Made by a program: the position numbers and the translations under genes
Notes under the pieces: generated by a model
The model's input: the letters and a program-made list of their open reading frames with translations, nothing else
The model's database searches: none
Told to the model about the DNA's origin: nothing
Assembly: GCF_029946005.1 (NCBI RefSeq)
Contig: NZ_JAQSDR010000032.1
Span: forward strand, 108,995-172,994
Reading direction: 5' to 3'
Origin: Aquabacterium sp.
Lineage (GTDB): Bacteria > Pseudomonadota > Gammaproteobacteria > Burkholderiales > Burkholderiaceae_C
DNA: 64,000 nucleotides
Shown here: positions 1 to 11,041 of the stretch, one piece after another
Numbering within the stretch: the first letter of the stretch is position 1
Layout of the letters: every line of letters starts with the position of its first letter

Positions 1-448
1 CCGCCACGGAATCGGTGCGCGCAGTCACATCCTGGGTGAGTTGCCCGCAATAGCTGGCGAATTTGGCGGCGAACGAGTTCTGGGGCCTCACAGTGAATTG
101 CTCGACGTCGGCGCCAGTGGCGCTGCCTCGGTTGCCTCCGCCATGGCACATGTGCAAGCTGATCCGCTTGATTTTCGTGCCGCCCAACCAGATGCTGACC
201 ACTTCAGCCAGCTTCTTGGCGCTCAGGTTGTTGTTGCCGATGGAGGTGGATTGCGGGTCGCCATGGCCCACGATGACCAGGCGAAAATCTGCCCCGACGC
301 CGCTCAGGGCGCCGCCCGGAGATTGCGTGCTGCTGCCCGAGTAGGGCCCCCACGACGCCGTGGTGTTGCCGGGCTTGTTGGCAATGTGCTTGGCTGTGGG
401 CTCAAGGTCACCATCCAGGTACTTCACGATCTGTGCTGCGTAAGGCAT
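1..448 (-). CDS. Small protein with a C80/MARTX-type cysteine protease-like domain (3' end outside window)
   Basis: Open from the ATG at 448-446 to the window edge (149 codons seen, no stop). The start follows a strong GGGGAGGGG ribosome site. Around residues 55-63 it reads FRLVIVGHG, and around 93-103 IKRISLHMCHG. Between them is an LSAKKLAEVVSIWL helix, and after them SFAAKF...GQLTQDVTARTDSV. This order (R-x-x-VGHG, then I-S-L-x-x-C, then an F-x-x-x-F helix and a beta strand with VxxRTD) is that of the autoprocessing cysteine protease domain of MARTX and clostridial toxins (peptidase family C80), with His62 and Cys101 as the expected dyad. No toxin modules precede it: the domain starts near residue 1. 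It lies 30 bp downstream of the MOSC gene on the same strand. The domain call is a motif match by eye; substrate and role are unknown. Confidence 0.72.
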   Translation of the reverse strand, partial: MPYAAQIVKYLDGDLEPTAKHIANKPGNTTASWGPYSGSSTQSPGGALSGVGADFRLVIVGHGDPQSTSIGNNNLSAKKLAEVVSIWLGGTKIKRISLHMCHGGGNRGSATGADVEQFTVRPQNSFAAKFASYCGQLTQDVTARTDSVA

Positions 449-478
449 GGTCCCCTCCCCGGGGTTGAACTGGTGGAT

Positions 479-1039
479 TCAGATCCTGCCATGTTCGGCT
501 CGGCAGATGATGAAATCCCCTACACGCATCACCCCTTCAGCGATCACGCGCGCGTTCATGCCGCCATGCCCCCGCATCGCGTTGTAGCCACCGGGGCCGA
601 GCAGCGCTTCCATGCGCGAGCAGGGCTCGCACGGACCGGTGATCTCCAGCACCACCTCTTCACCGATGCACAGCACCATCGGCTCATTTTTGAACAGCGC
701 ACGGGCGGCCAGCAGGTTCAGGCCCGAGACCACCAGGTTGCGCCTGAGCAGTGTGGGATCGACCTGGTGCATGCCCATGAAGGCTGCGATCACAGGCAGG
801 TGCTCGGCCTGGATCAAGGTGATCTGGCGTTTGCCACCACCGCCAGCGGCCGATGGTTTGCGCGCCGAGGCGCGGTCGCCCTCCAGACCTCGGTTCATCA
901 GCACCTGAACGCTGTCAACCTGCACCGTGGGCGCGCGCCGCTCGGGCCGCAGGATGATGCTCTCCAGCCGACCTGGTTGCGGGAACTGCTGGACCAGATG
1001 GTGCAGGTTGCTGGGGTCGTTTGGGATGGGTGAGGTCAC
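479..1039 (-). CDS. MOSC domain-containing protein
   Basis: 186 residues. MOSC domains (molybdenum cofactor sulfurase C-terminal) bind sulfur- or Mo-containing cofactors. Typical features seen are GLEGDR near residue 52, KRQITLIQAEHL, the RRNLVVSGLNLL core (which in the family precedes the cofactor pocket), and LEITGPCEPCSRM with the conserved Cys near residue 139. The start ATG overlaps the stop of the DNA glycosylase gene by 4 bp (ATGA), so the two are probably translationally coupled. The precise substrate cannot be told. Single-domain MOSC proteins such as YiiM-like enzymes handle N-hydroxylated compounds or sulfur transfer. Confidence 0.88.
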   Translation of the reverse strand: MTSPIPNDPSNLHHLVQQFPQPGRLESIILRPERRAPTVQVDSVQVLMNRGLEGDRASARKPSAAGGGGKRQITLIQAEHLPVIAAFMGMHQVDPTLLRRNLVVSGLNLLAARALFKNEPMVLCIGEEVVLEITGPCEPCSRMEALLGPGGYNAMRGHGGMNARVIAEGVMRVGDFIICRAEHGRI

Positions 1040-1581
1040 GGGGCTGAATCCTGAAGGAGGCCGAACGCTTCAAACACCTCGCGCCAAGCAGCCAGCTTGC
1101 GCTCGAATGACCAGGAGGCGTTGGCCGGGCTGGTCGATGGCAGCTTGACGACTGGCAGTCCCAAGGCTTGCGTGATGCGCATGTGCCTGGCCGATTCGCC
1201 GCCATTGTGCGCGATGGCCTGCAAGCCCGGTGCCCATTCACGCAAGCGGTGCAGTTCATTGAGTTGCGCCTGCGCGATGGCACTGTCCAGGCTGCCCTCC
1301 CGCTGGCAATGGGCGTAGACATCCCAGATGCCCAGGCTATGGGCGCATGCCGTGTCCAATCGGCGTTCATAGGGCTGATGGCGCAGGTCGTCGGCACCTG
1401 TCAGCCCCCACAGGCTGGAGAGGATGGGCCAGAACTGGTTGCGCGGGTGCGCGTAATACTGCTGATGGGCCAATGAGGCCACGCTGGGAAAACTCCCCAA
1501 TACCACGAGCCGGGTGTCGGCCGTGATGACTGGCGGCAGGCCCTGCAGTGTGGGCAGGGCCGGGGGTGATGAAGTGCTCAT
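1036..1581 (-). CDS. DNA-deoxyinosine glycosylase (UDG superfamily, family 6-like)
   Basis: 181 residues from the ATG at 1581. It excises deaminated bases, hypoxanthine in the best-studied relatives. Motif 1 is LGSFPSVASL followed by QQYYAHPRNQFW, the hallmark of the hypoxanthine-DNA glycosylase branch, and the C-terminal motif 2 is LPSTSPANA. A longer in-frame start at 1641 would overlap the upstream esterase gene, so the inner ATG, 8 bp after the esterase stop, is preferred. Its 3' end overlaps the MOSC gene by 4 bp. DNA repair of deaminated bases would suit a cell exposed to reactive nitrogen, but that link is inference. Confidence 0.85.
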   Translation of the reverse strand: MSTSSPPALPTLQGLPPVITADTRLVVLGSFPSVASLAHQQYYAHPRNQFWPILSSLWGLTGADDLRHQPYERRLDTACAHSLGIWDVYAHCQREGSLDSAIAQAQLNELHRLREWAPGLQAIAHNGGESARHMRITQALGLPVVKLPSTSPANASWSFERKLAAWREVFEAFGLLQDSAP

Positions 1582-1589
1582 CACCCGGT

Positions 1590-3194
1590 TTATAGCGCGT
1601 TCAGCTTCCTCAAGGCATGCACGGTGGCCCACACGCCGCATTGGTGATCACGCTCGAACTGCCCAAAGCGCATGGTCGTCACCGCACCTGGTGCCAGGTC
1701 TTGAACCGGTGCGCCGAGCTTGTTGAAGCGGCTCCAGTGCGGCAGGCCCAGTCCGTTGGGATCGCCCTTGGCCGCGAAATTGGCCCAGTACTTCACCATC
1801 TGGTCGGCCAGGGTTTGCTGCGCGGTGGTGAACACCGGCGAAGGCGTTTCGCCCTGGAAGATGTAGGCCAGTTCGGCCGAGTGGAAGGCGTTCCACGCGA
1901 AGTACGGGTCGGGTGCGGCACCGGGTGCGTTCGGATCGTTGAACTCGAAGGCATAAGCGTTGGTGAAGCCGGACAAGGTCTTGACGTCGCTGAATGAACT
2001 GCAGGCGTAGAAGTGGTCGGTCACGGCAGCGGCCAGGGCTTTGTCGAGCGATCCGTAACGGGCGGGCGAGTACAGCACGTCGGTGAACAAGGGCGCCAAG
2101 GTGGGGCCAACCATGCCGCGCAGGGCCTGGCGGTGGTCCGCGGTCGTCACGCCCCGTTGCTGGCCCAGGTGAAAGGTCAGTGCCACGAACAGGCGGCCCT
2201 CGTCGTGGTTGCCACCGAACATCACAGGCACCTTGTTGATGCGCCCGGACTGGAGCAGCTTGTCCGCCGCTTCCGGCAGGATCACTCCGTCGATGGCGGG
2301 CACCCAAGGTGGCTTGCTGTAGATGATGTCCAGATCAGGCGGGGTGGCGTTCATCAAGGCCACCGTGCTCTGCTGGCGCATGCAAGCCACTTGATGGGCG
2401 CCGTTGGGGCAGCCCATGGCCTGGGCCAGCACTTCGGATTGGTCATGGATTTGTGCCAGTGGCACATTGCGCAGTAGCACGCAAGGGCCGCTTTCTGAGA
2501 TGGCCCCATTGAACAGTCCTGCAGAGCCAGGCGACACCACGTGCACACAGGCGCTGTTGCCGCCCGCAGACTGCCCGAAGAGGGTGACGCGGTTTGGATC
2601 GCCGCCCAACCGGCTGGCATGTTGCTTGACCCAGCGCAAGGCGGCTTGCTGGTCCTGGATGCCGTAGTTGGCGGCGGCGTTTTCCGCTTGCAAGCCGGGC
2701 AGGGCCATGAAGCCGAACACGCCCAGGCGGTAGTTCACGGTCACGACCACCGCTTTGGCCTGGCGGGCCAGGGGGGCGCCGTCGTAGTAAGAGCCGGCGC
2801 CCAGCACATAGCCGCCGCCGTGGATCCACACCATCACGGGCAAGGGTTGGCCACTGCTGTTGTCGGGCCGGTAAACATTCAGGTAGAGGCAGTCCTCGGT
2901 TTCTGATCGCCCCGAAAAGGCGCTGGGCTCTTGCGGGCAGACGTTGGCGAACTGCGTGGCATCGCGCACGTGGGCCCAGGTTGTTGGCGGCTGCGGTGCC
3001 TTCCAACGCAGGTCGCCCACAGGTGGCGCTGCGAACGGTAGGCCCACGAAGCGGGAGACGCCACCGCTGGCGATCCCTCGCGCCTGGCCCTGGTCTGTGT
3101 GAAGGATGGGGTCGGCCGCTTGGGCCAGGGTGTTGGCGCCAATGGCCAGCACCAGGGCCGAAATGCTTCGGCCCAGTGTCGATGTCAGTCGCAT
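1590..3194 (-). CDS. Secreted type-B carboxylesterase
   Basis: 534 residues, a normal length for the carboxylesterase/lipase family (COesterase). The chosen ATG at 3194 has an AAGGGA ribosome site and begins a Sec signal peptide (MRLTSTLG... ending at AQAA-DP near residue 25), so the enzyme is periplasmic or secreted. An alternative start 33 codons upstream lacks a signal peptide. Motifs seen: oxyanion-hole WIHGGGYVLG, nucleophile elbow GQSAGGNS, acidic-residue segment GNHDEGRLF, and catalytic His in NAFHSAELAY. It hydrolyses carboxylic esters; the natural substrate is unknown. First gene of a four-gene minus-strand set with the glycosylase, MOSC and C80-like genes. Confidence 0.9.
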   Translation of the reverse strand: MRLTSTLGRSISALVLAIGANTLAQAADPILHTDQGQARGIASGGVSRFVGLPFAAPPVGDLRWKAPQPPTTWAHVRDATQFANVCPQEPSAFSGRSETEDCLYLNVYRPDNSSGQPLPVMVWIHGGGYVLGAGSYYDGAPLARQAKAVVVTVNYRLGVFGFMALPGLQAENAAANYGIQDQQAALRWVKQHASRLGGDPNRVTLFGQSAGGNSACVHVVSPGSAGLFNGAISESGPCVLLRNVPLAQIHDQSEVLAQAMGCPNGAHQVACMRQQSTVALMNATPPDLDIIYSKPPWVPAIDGVILPEAADKLLQSGRINKVPVMFGGNHDEGRLFVALTFHLGQQRGVTTADHRQALRGMVGPTLAPLFTDVLYSPARYGSLDKALAAAVTDHFYACSSFSDVKTLSGFTNAYAFEFNDPNAPGAAPDPYFAWNAFHSAELAYIFQGETPSPVFTTAQQTLADQMVKYWANFAAKGDPNGLGLPHWSRFNKLGAPVQDLAPGAVTTMRFGQFERDHQCGVWATVHALRKLNAL

Positions 3195-3295
3195 GAATGA
3201 TCCCTTATGACAAAAGTGGACGCAGTCAAACTTGCTTACCTGGCGACCTTGGCGTTCGCAATCTCCCTGGGTGGCTTCCACCCCGTGCGACACTG

Positions 3296-4095
3296 ATGGC
3301 CACGCTCTTGACTGTTTCTACTTATCGACCTGTGAAGCGCAAACTTAAATTGCCCGAAGCCACGCTGTCGGAATCCCGTGGTGTGAGATGCCTTCACCTG
3401 GACACGCCCTGGATCCAGGGCGCCATGCGTGTCAGCAAACCGCTCAAGCTGGAGTTGGAGTACATCCAGCGCATGATGTCCTGGTTGTTGCTGCGCGACC
3501 TGGCCGCCTTGCCAGACACGCGTTGCGTGCAACTGGGCCTGGGCGCGGCGGCCATCACCAAACATTGCCACGCCGTGCTGAAAGCGGCCAGCACCACGGC
3601 GGTCGAGATCAATCCGACCGTGATCGGCGTGTGCCGCAACTGGTTCAACCTGCCGGACAACGACGAGCGCCTGAACGTAGTGCAGCTTGACGCCGCCAAG
3701 TACGTGGCCAACCCGGACCACGCTGCCAGCGCCGATGCCCTGTGCGTGGACCTGTACGACCAGGAAGCGGCCAGCCCCGTGCTGGACGACGAGGCCTTTT
3801 ACCGCGATTGCTGGCGCCTGCTGGACGATGGCGGCGTGATGAGCGTGAACCTGTTTGGCCGCGATGCCAGCTTTGCGGTCAGCTCGGCCCGCATCGCTGC
3901 TGCCTTCGGCCCCGGCCGCACGGCCATGCTCAAACCCACCCGCGAAGGCAACACCATCGTCCTGGCCTGGAAGGGGTTCGACCTGCCAAGCCGAGAAATA
4001 CTGGCGGAACGCGCCGAAACTTTACAAAACAGATTCGAGCTGCCGGCGGGAAAATGGCTCAAGCTTTTGTCCACTTTCACCCCCCGACCGACGAC

Positions 4096-4099
<4 letters not shown>
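3296..4099 (+). CDS. Spermidine synthase-like SAM-dependent methyltransferase family protein
   Basis: 267 residues from ATG 3296; an in-frame start 33 codons upstream lies in the promoter region shared with the esterase. The fold is read from VQLGLGAAAITKHCH (a motif I variant), TTAVEINPTVIGVCRNWF (acidic residue after strand 2), DAAKYV, and ALCVDLYDQEAASPVLDDEAFYRDC, which resembles polyamine synthases. It lacks the full canonical spermidine-synthase N-terminal domain, so it is probably a member of the broad class rather than SpeE. Its TGA overlaps the ATG of the GspE-type ATPase by 4 bp, suggesting coupled translation. Confidence 0.75.
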
Positions 4100-5900
<1,801 letters not shown>

Positions 5901-5904
<4 letters not shown>

Positions 5905-7997
5905 GCACCCATCAGGCGGCGCAACCAGTCGAGCAGCACGGTCGGTAGCAACTCGGGGCGGTGCAATAGCGCGTACTGGTGTGGGCCGAACACGGCGGGC
6001 AGGTAGTTCGGTGCTTGCCGGTCAATGGTCAGGCAAAACGGCGAGATGCCTTGCAGCTTGGCTTCACTCACCGCTTGGCGCATGTCCTCCACGCCATGGC
6101 GGCCCTCGTAGTGATCGACGTCATTGGGCTTGCCGTCCGACAGCAGCAGCAAAAGGCGGTGTTGCGCTGGCTCCCCCATCAGCAAGGCGCTGGCATGGCG
6201 AATCGCCGCACCGGCGCGCGTGTAGTGTTCTGGCTCCAGGCCGGCGATCCGCTGGGCCACTGCATCACCGTACCGCTCGTCGAACCGCTTGATGTTGCGC
6301 ACCACCACGCCCTGCGGGCCTTCGCCCGAGAACGCGAGCACGCTGTAGGGATCGGCCAGCCCCTCCAGGGCAATGCACACCAGCAGCAGCGCTTCGCGTT
6401 CGACGTCGATGACGCGCCGGTTAGGGGCGATCCAGCCGTCGGTGGAGCCGCTGACATCGATCAGCAGCATGATGGCCATGTCACGTCGACCGCGCCGTTC
6501 GCTTTGGTAAAGCCGCTGAGACAGCGGCAGGCCGGCTCGGAAGTCGGCATGGCCCTCGGTGTAGGCCTGCAAGTCGATGTCGTCGCCATCGAGTTGCCTG
6601 CACACCCGCACCCGCTGGGCGCGCAGTAGCTCGAAGCGTCGGCGGATATCGTGCAGCATGCCGCGGCGCTGGGTCAGCGTGTCCTCCACCCACTGTTGCG
6701 GACCCGCCGAGGCGGTCCGAATCAGCACGGTGGCGCCCGGGTCTCGGTAGGCGCCAATTTGCCAGTCCCATTCGGGGTAGTGAAAGCGGTCCAGGGCTGG
6801 CTCCGTTGGGGCTTTCCACCCGCGCCAGGCCTGCCGCCTCTGTGACTCGGGCGGGTCATCCGACAGGAGGACCTCCTTGGCTTGGCCCGGCGTGGAGACC
6901 AAACGAGCCTCGGGCAACTCGGACAGCGCATCGGCGAAATCCTCGGCCGCCGTGGTGGTGTCGCGGTCGGTGGGGCGCTGTTGGCCCAGGGGGTCTTCGG
7001 CCTTCTCATGGGGTTGGGCGGTTTGCACCATCCACGCGCCAACGTGCGGGTCGTCTTCGTCTTCGTCGTCCTCGGCTTCGCGCACTTCGGGGCGCCGGGC
7101 CAGATGGGCGCTGCGCGGTTTGGCCGAGTCGGGGCCATCAGCGTGGTCGCTGTCGGGCGGACACGCCGCGCGAAGCGGAGCTGGTGGCGCGCGCAGATCG
7201 CCGGTCCACCAGTCGCGCCACACCAGGCGCTGGCCGCCGACCAAGTGAGGAGCGGAGAGGCCATCGAATGCCTCGCACCAGCTTCGCGCGTGATCCAGCA
7301 CCTCCACCGGTGAGGCGGGCAGCACGAGGGGAGGGGCGCCTGACGGCATGGCCCCTGGCGCCATGGCTTGGCCAATGCGGGTGTTCAGCACCGCGCGAAC
7401 CAGGCCTTCGATCCACTGCAACGGGGTGGGGAACATCGCCAGCCGAGGACGCCTTGCCAGGGCCTCTTGCCTCAGCGTTTGCAAAGGCGCGGTCATGCCG
7501 GGCAACAGACGCGCCAGCGCGTCGTCTGCGGCATGGGCTTCCAGCACCAGGTACAACTCGCGCAGCAGGGGTGGCGCGTTCACCGGGCAATGGCGGGCAC
7601 TCCCGCGCTCGGCGCGCTGAGCCTGCAGCAGCGCCATGGTGCGAAATCGCTGGGAGGCGGTGATCGTGTCCTCGGCGAATTTGCCACGCTGACCAAACGA
7701 CTCGGGCAACCAGATGCTGTGGTCATCCGTGGCGGGCACCGCCTCCAGCCCTGGCGGCAAGCGATGCGGAAAGATCACCCTGGCCAGCCACGAAGGCGGT
7801 GCTGGAGGCTGCGCTGCGCGCAAGGCAAAGCGATGGCCCCACACGGCCTCGATCAGCAAATCGAGCCGTTGAGCCACATCGCTCAACCGCAACGGCGCCG
7901 GCTCACCCGACGCGGCACGGTGGCGACGCCACAGATCGCGGGTGAAGACCGTGGCGTGCCGCGCCGCGTCGGTGATGACATCTTCTGCTTCGGCCAT
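5901..7997 (-). CDS. norD: Nitric oxide reductase activation protein NorD
   Basis: 698 residues. A VWA-domain protein needed with NorQ to make active cytochrome c-dependent NO reductase, probably during metal-centre insertion. The C-terminal VWA domain carries the MIDAS motif IDVSGSTDGW and later LLLLSDGKPNDVDHYEGRHG. The middle is acidic and low-complexity (about residues 285-335), as in other NorD proteins. It lies 12 bp after norQ at the end of the nor operon, and its stop codon overlaps the convergent GspE-type gene by 4 bp. Confidence 0.93.
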
Positions 7998-8009
7998 GGC
8001 GCGCCGGGC

Positions 8010-8825
8010 CTACACGAAGGTGGCGTCCACCAGATCGCGCATGGCCCCGACCAGCGATGGGTCGTCGGACAAGGGGGCGATGACGGCCGCGCGGCAGGCG
8101 GCTTGCACCCCGATGCCACTGGCGATCAGGTGCGCCGCAGCGATCAGCAAGCGGGTGCTGGGCACCTCGGCCAGGCCCCGGTCGTGCAGGCCCCGCAGCC
8201 GCTGGGCCAGGCCGACCAGCGCGTGCGCCATGGCGTGGTCCACGCCACCTTCGCGCTCAACGATGGCGGTCTCGCGGTCGGGCGGTGGAAATGCAAAGTC
8301 GAGGGTCACAAATCGCTGGCGCGTGCTGGGCTTCATGTCCTTGAGCATGCGCTGGTAGCCCGGGTTGTACGACACCACAAGTTGAAACCCCGGGGCGGCC
8401 TCCACCGTCTCGCCAGTCTTGTCGATGGGCAGCATGCGCCGATGGTCGGTCAGTGGGTGCAGCACCACCACGGTGTCCTGCCGGGCCTCGACCACTTCAT
8501 CCAGATAGCAGATGGCACCTTCGCGCACGGCGCGGGTCAAGGGGCCGTCCTGCCAGGCCGTGCCGTCATGGCGAATCAAAAAGCGCCCCACCAAGTCGCT
8601 GGCCGTGAGGTCGTCATGGCACGAGATGGTGACGAGCGGGCGGCCCAGCCGCCAGGCCATGTACTCGACGAAGCGTGTCTTGCCGCAGCCGGTGGGGCCC
8701 TTGAGCATGACCGCCAGTTGGCGCGCATGGCACTGTTCGAACAGGGCCACCTCATCACCAGTGGCCAGGTAATACGGCGCGTCCAAATCAGGCTGCCTGC
8801 GGGCGCGCTCGTTGCCGTTCCGCAT
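8010..8825 (-). CDS. norQ: NorQ, AAA+ ATPase of the CbbQ/NirQ/NorQ family
   Basis: 271 residues. A MoxR-class AAA+ chaperone that partners NorD in maturing NO reductase. Walker A is KGPTGCGKTRFVE near residue 42, Walker B is GAICYLDEVVEAR, sensor 1 is LVVSYNPGYQ, and a CbbQ-type C-terminal domain follows. The ATG at 8825 makes the gene overlap the end of norB by 38 bp. An in-frame TTG near 8786 would remove the overlap, so the exact start is uncertain. Gene order norC-norB-norQ-norD is the common denitrifier arrangement. Confidence 0.93.
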   Translation of the reverse strand: MRNGNERARRQPDLDAPYYLATGDEVALFEQCHARQLAVMLKGPTGCGKTRFVEYMAWRLGRPLVTISCHDDLTASDLVGRFLIRHDGTAWQDGPLTRAVREGAICYLDEVVEARQDTVVVLHPLTDHRRMLPIDKTGETVEAAPGFQLVVSYNPGYQRMLKDMKPSTRQRFVTLDFAFPPPDRETAIVEREGGVDHAMAHALVGLAQRLRGLHDRGLAEVPSTRLLIAAAHLIASGIGVQAACRAAVIAPLSDDPSLVGAMRDLVDATFV

Positions 8826-10155
8826 CAGGGTCCCGAGTCAGCTCGAAGCTCGGCGCGTGTCGGAAGAAATCAATGATGAACAGGGCCACGCCAATGGTGA
8901 AGATGGACGCGGTGATGATCAGCATCACGAAGTGGATCTGAATCTTCAATTGGGCGTCCAGGTAGCCCATGCCCATGATGCGTTCCAGGTAGACCTGCCC
9001 GATGCCGGCAGTGGCAAACGACAAGGTCATCCCGAACATGCCCGCGATCTGCATCCAGAAGGAGGCATAGCCCAGCGCGGTACCCTCCTCCGGCCGGCGT
9101 GTCATGGCAGGCAGCGCGTAGGTGATCATGGCCAGCACGATCATGGCGTAGGCTCCATAGAACGCGGCGTGGCCATGCATGGCGGTGATCAGCGTGCCGT
9201 GCGTCCACTTGTTGACGCTCGGGAAGGTGTGCGCCAGGCCCAACAAGCCCGCGCCGAACAAGGTGAACACCGCGCTGCCCACCGTCCAGTGCAGCGCCAA
9301 CTTGTTGGGGTGCGCCAGGCCAGATCGGCGGATGGCCGAGTACGCGTAGATGGACATGCCGATCAAGGCCACCGGCTCCAGGGCGCTGAACACACCGCCA
9401 ATGGGCAGCCAGTAGGAGGGGACGCCCACCCAGTAATAGTGGTGCGCGGTGCCCAGGATGCCTGCGATGAAAACCAGGCCGACGATGACGTACAGCCACT
9501 TCTCCATCACCTCGCGGTCCGCGCCTGAAAGGCGAATCAGAAGATAGGCCAGGAAGCCGCCCTGAATCATTTCCCAGACGCCTTCGACCCAAAGGTGAAT
9601 CGTCCACCAGCGGTAAAAGATGGCCACGGTGTAGTTTTCAAACTCCAGCAGAGCAGGCAGGTACAGCAGGGCAGCCAAGCCCAAGCCCCCCATCAACACC
9701 CCTTCGGTGGTGGTCAGTCGGCCCGACTTCTTGATGGTCATCGCGATGTTGTAGAGGAACATCAGCATGACGATGACGATGACGATCTTGGATGGCAAGG
9801 GCTGCTCCAGCAACTTGTTGCCCGTGCCATAGCGGAAAAGATAGCCGATGACGGTGAGAACACCCATGACGGTCCACAACACCAATTGCACATAGGCCAA
9901 CTTGGTGCTGTGAAGCTCTGTGCGCGATTCATCCGGCACCATCCAATACGTGGCCCCCATGAAGCCGGTCAGCACCCACACAATCAGCAAATTGGTGTGG
10001 ATCACCTTGGTCACGTCGAAAGGCAGGATGTAGAGCAGGGGGTCCGGCCCCAAGTACTTGGCGGCCGACAGCAAGCCGAACACCAGTTGCAGGCCAAACA
10101 AGGCCATGGCCACGGCGAAGTACCAGTAGGCGACGGATTGGGACTTGTATCTCAT
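8788..10155 (-). CDS. norB: Nitric oxide reductase subunit B (catalytic, cNOR)
   Basis: 455 residues with about 12 membrane spans. It reduces 2 NO to N2O at a heme b3/FeB centre in the cytoplasmic membrane. The length lacks the N-terminal extension of quinol-type qNOR, and norC is adjacent, so this is the cytochrome c-dependent type. Visible landmarks: HTNLLIVWVLTGFMGATYW (heme b ligand helix), HLWVEGVWEMIQGGF with the conserved Glu residues, LGTAHHYYWVG (FeB His pair), and the later HGHAAFYGAYAM helix (heme His). A GGAGGT-type ribosome site precedes the ATG. Confidence 0.96.
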   Translation of the reverse strand: MRYKSQSVAYWYFAVAMALFGLQLVFGLLSAAKYLGPDPLLYILPFDVTKVIHTNLLIVWVLTGFMGATYWMVPDESRTELHSTKLAYVQLVLWTVMGVLTVIGYLFRYGTGNKLLEQPLPSKIVIVIVMLMFLYNIAMTIKKSGRLTTTEGVLMGGLGLAALLYLPALLEFENYTVAIFYRWWTIHLWVEGVWEMIQGGFLAYLLIRLSGADREVMEKWLYVIVGLVFIAGILGTAHHYYWVGVPSYWLPIGGVFSALEPVALIGMSIYAYSAIRRSGLAHPNKLALHWTVGSAVFTLFGAGLLGLAHTFPSVNKWTHGTLITAMHGHAAFYGAYAMIVLAMITYALPAMTRRPEEGTALGYASFWMQIAGMFGMTLSFATAGIGQVYLERIMGMGYLDAQLKIQIHFVMLIITASIFTIGVALFIIDFFRHAPSFELTRDPDAERQRARPQAA

Positions 10156-10206
10156 GGCGGACCTCCGACGGAACGGTGTTTGTTGTTCATGGGGTGCAGG
10201 CAGCGC

Positions 10207-11028
10207 TTATTTGAGCGACGTCAGGTAGGCGACCAACTGGTCGATTTGCGCTGATGGCAGGTCCTTGGCGAAGGTGGCCGGCATGAAAGACACGCCGCTG
10301 GCCGAGTACATGGGGCCCGGTAACACATGGGCGCTCGGGTGGGTGATGGACTCCCGGATGTAGCCTTCGACGGTCTTCACGCTGCCCTTGTAGCCCCCGG
10401 AAGCCAGCAACTTTTCAGTGCGCGCCGTCAGGCCCGCCAGCGATGGGCCCGCCATGTTCACGTCCGGTGTCGTTGAGTGACAGGCCACGCACGCCGGGCT
10501 GGAGGTGCGAAACACGCTTTCGCCCAAGGCGATGGGGTTCTCTGCGCCGCTCACAGGCCTGACAACCGACAGGGCCGGGCCCGTGGGCGAGATAGAAGCC
10601 CCCGTCACCAGAAGCGGGCGAGGCGGCCAACCCTGGTTGTCCACATTGCTGACCCAGTCCAAAAAGGCGATCAGGTCTGTGATGTCCGTGGCGCTCAAAT
10701 CCTGCTTGGGCATCAAGCGGCGGTGGCGTTTTTCGTCGTAAAACTGGGAAGGGTCGTGCAAGTACGCTTTGAGGTAGGCCTCACCGCGCAGCTTGGTGAT
10801 TTTGGTCAGGTCTGGGGCGTAGTAGGCGCCCTCGCCAAACACGGTATGGCAATTGATGCAGTTGTTCTTGTGCCAGACATTCTTGCCACGAATGACTGCC
10901 GGCGTGATCTGGTCCGAGTGCGTCAGGGTTGCGAACTGCCGATGGCTGTCGATGGTCATGCCGATGAAGACCGCCGCCGAGATCACCGTGGCCCCGATGG
11001 CAAACAGACGAGCTTGTCGTTTATTCAT
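10207..11028 (-). CDS. norC: Nitric oxide reductase subunit C with an extra C-terminal cytochrome c domain
   Basis: 273 residues from the ATG at 11028 (MNKRQARLF), against roughly 150 for usual NorC. The N-terminal anchor helix (residues 8-25) and first heme site C57-INC-H61 with axial Met in RRLMPKQ and the family ending WVSNVDNQGWPPRPLL (to about residue 140) are normal NorC. Residues 141-273 add a second class I cytochrome c: C180-VAC-H184 with a candidate Met ligand in SFMPATF (Met249) and an ending helix QIDQLVAYLTSLK. The subunit passes electrons from periplasmic donors to NorB; the second heme could be a tethered donor. No stop or frameshift separates the two parts. Confidence 0.93.
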   Translation of the reverse strand: MNKRQARLFAIGATVISAAVFIGMTIDSHRQFATLTHSDQITPAVIRGKNVWHKNNCINCHTVFGEGAYYAPDLTKITKLRGEAYLKAYLHDPSQFYDEKRHRRLMPKQDLSATDITDLIAFLDWVSNVDNQGWPPRPLLVTGASISPTGPALSVVRPVSGAENPIALGESVFRTSSPACVACHSTTPDVNMAGPSLAGLTARTEKLLASGGYKGSVKTVEGYIRESITHPSAHVLPGPMYSASGVSFMPATFAKDLPSAQIDQLVAYLTSLK

Positions 11029-11041
11029 GGTGTTCGCCCTT

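Noticed and set aside
41..1033. 330-codon plus-strand frame across the MOSC gene
   Set aside because: It is antisense to two genes with clear motifs, has no ribosome site and encodes His/Gln/Gly/Arg-rich sequence typical of GC-rich antisense frames.
3742..4095. Upstream extension of the GspE-type gene to 3742
   Set aside because: The first 118 codons are out of frame with, and inside, the methyltransferase gene. The ATG at 4096 is coupled to its stop and begins the typical N-terminus.
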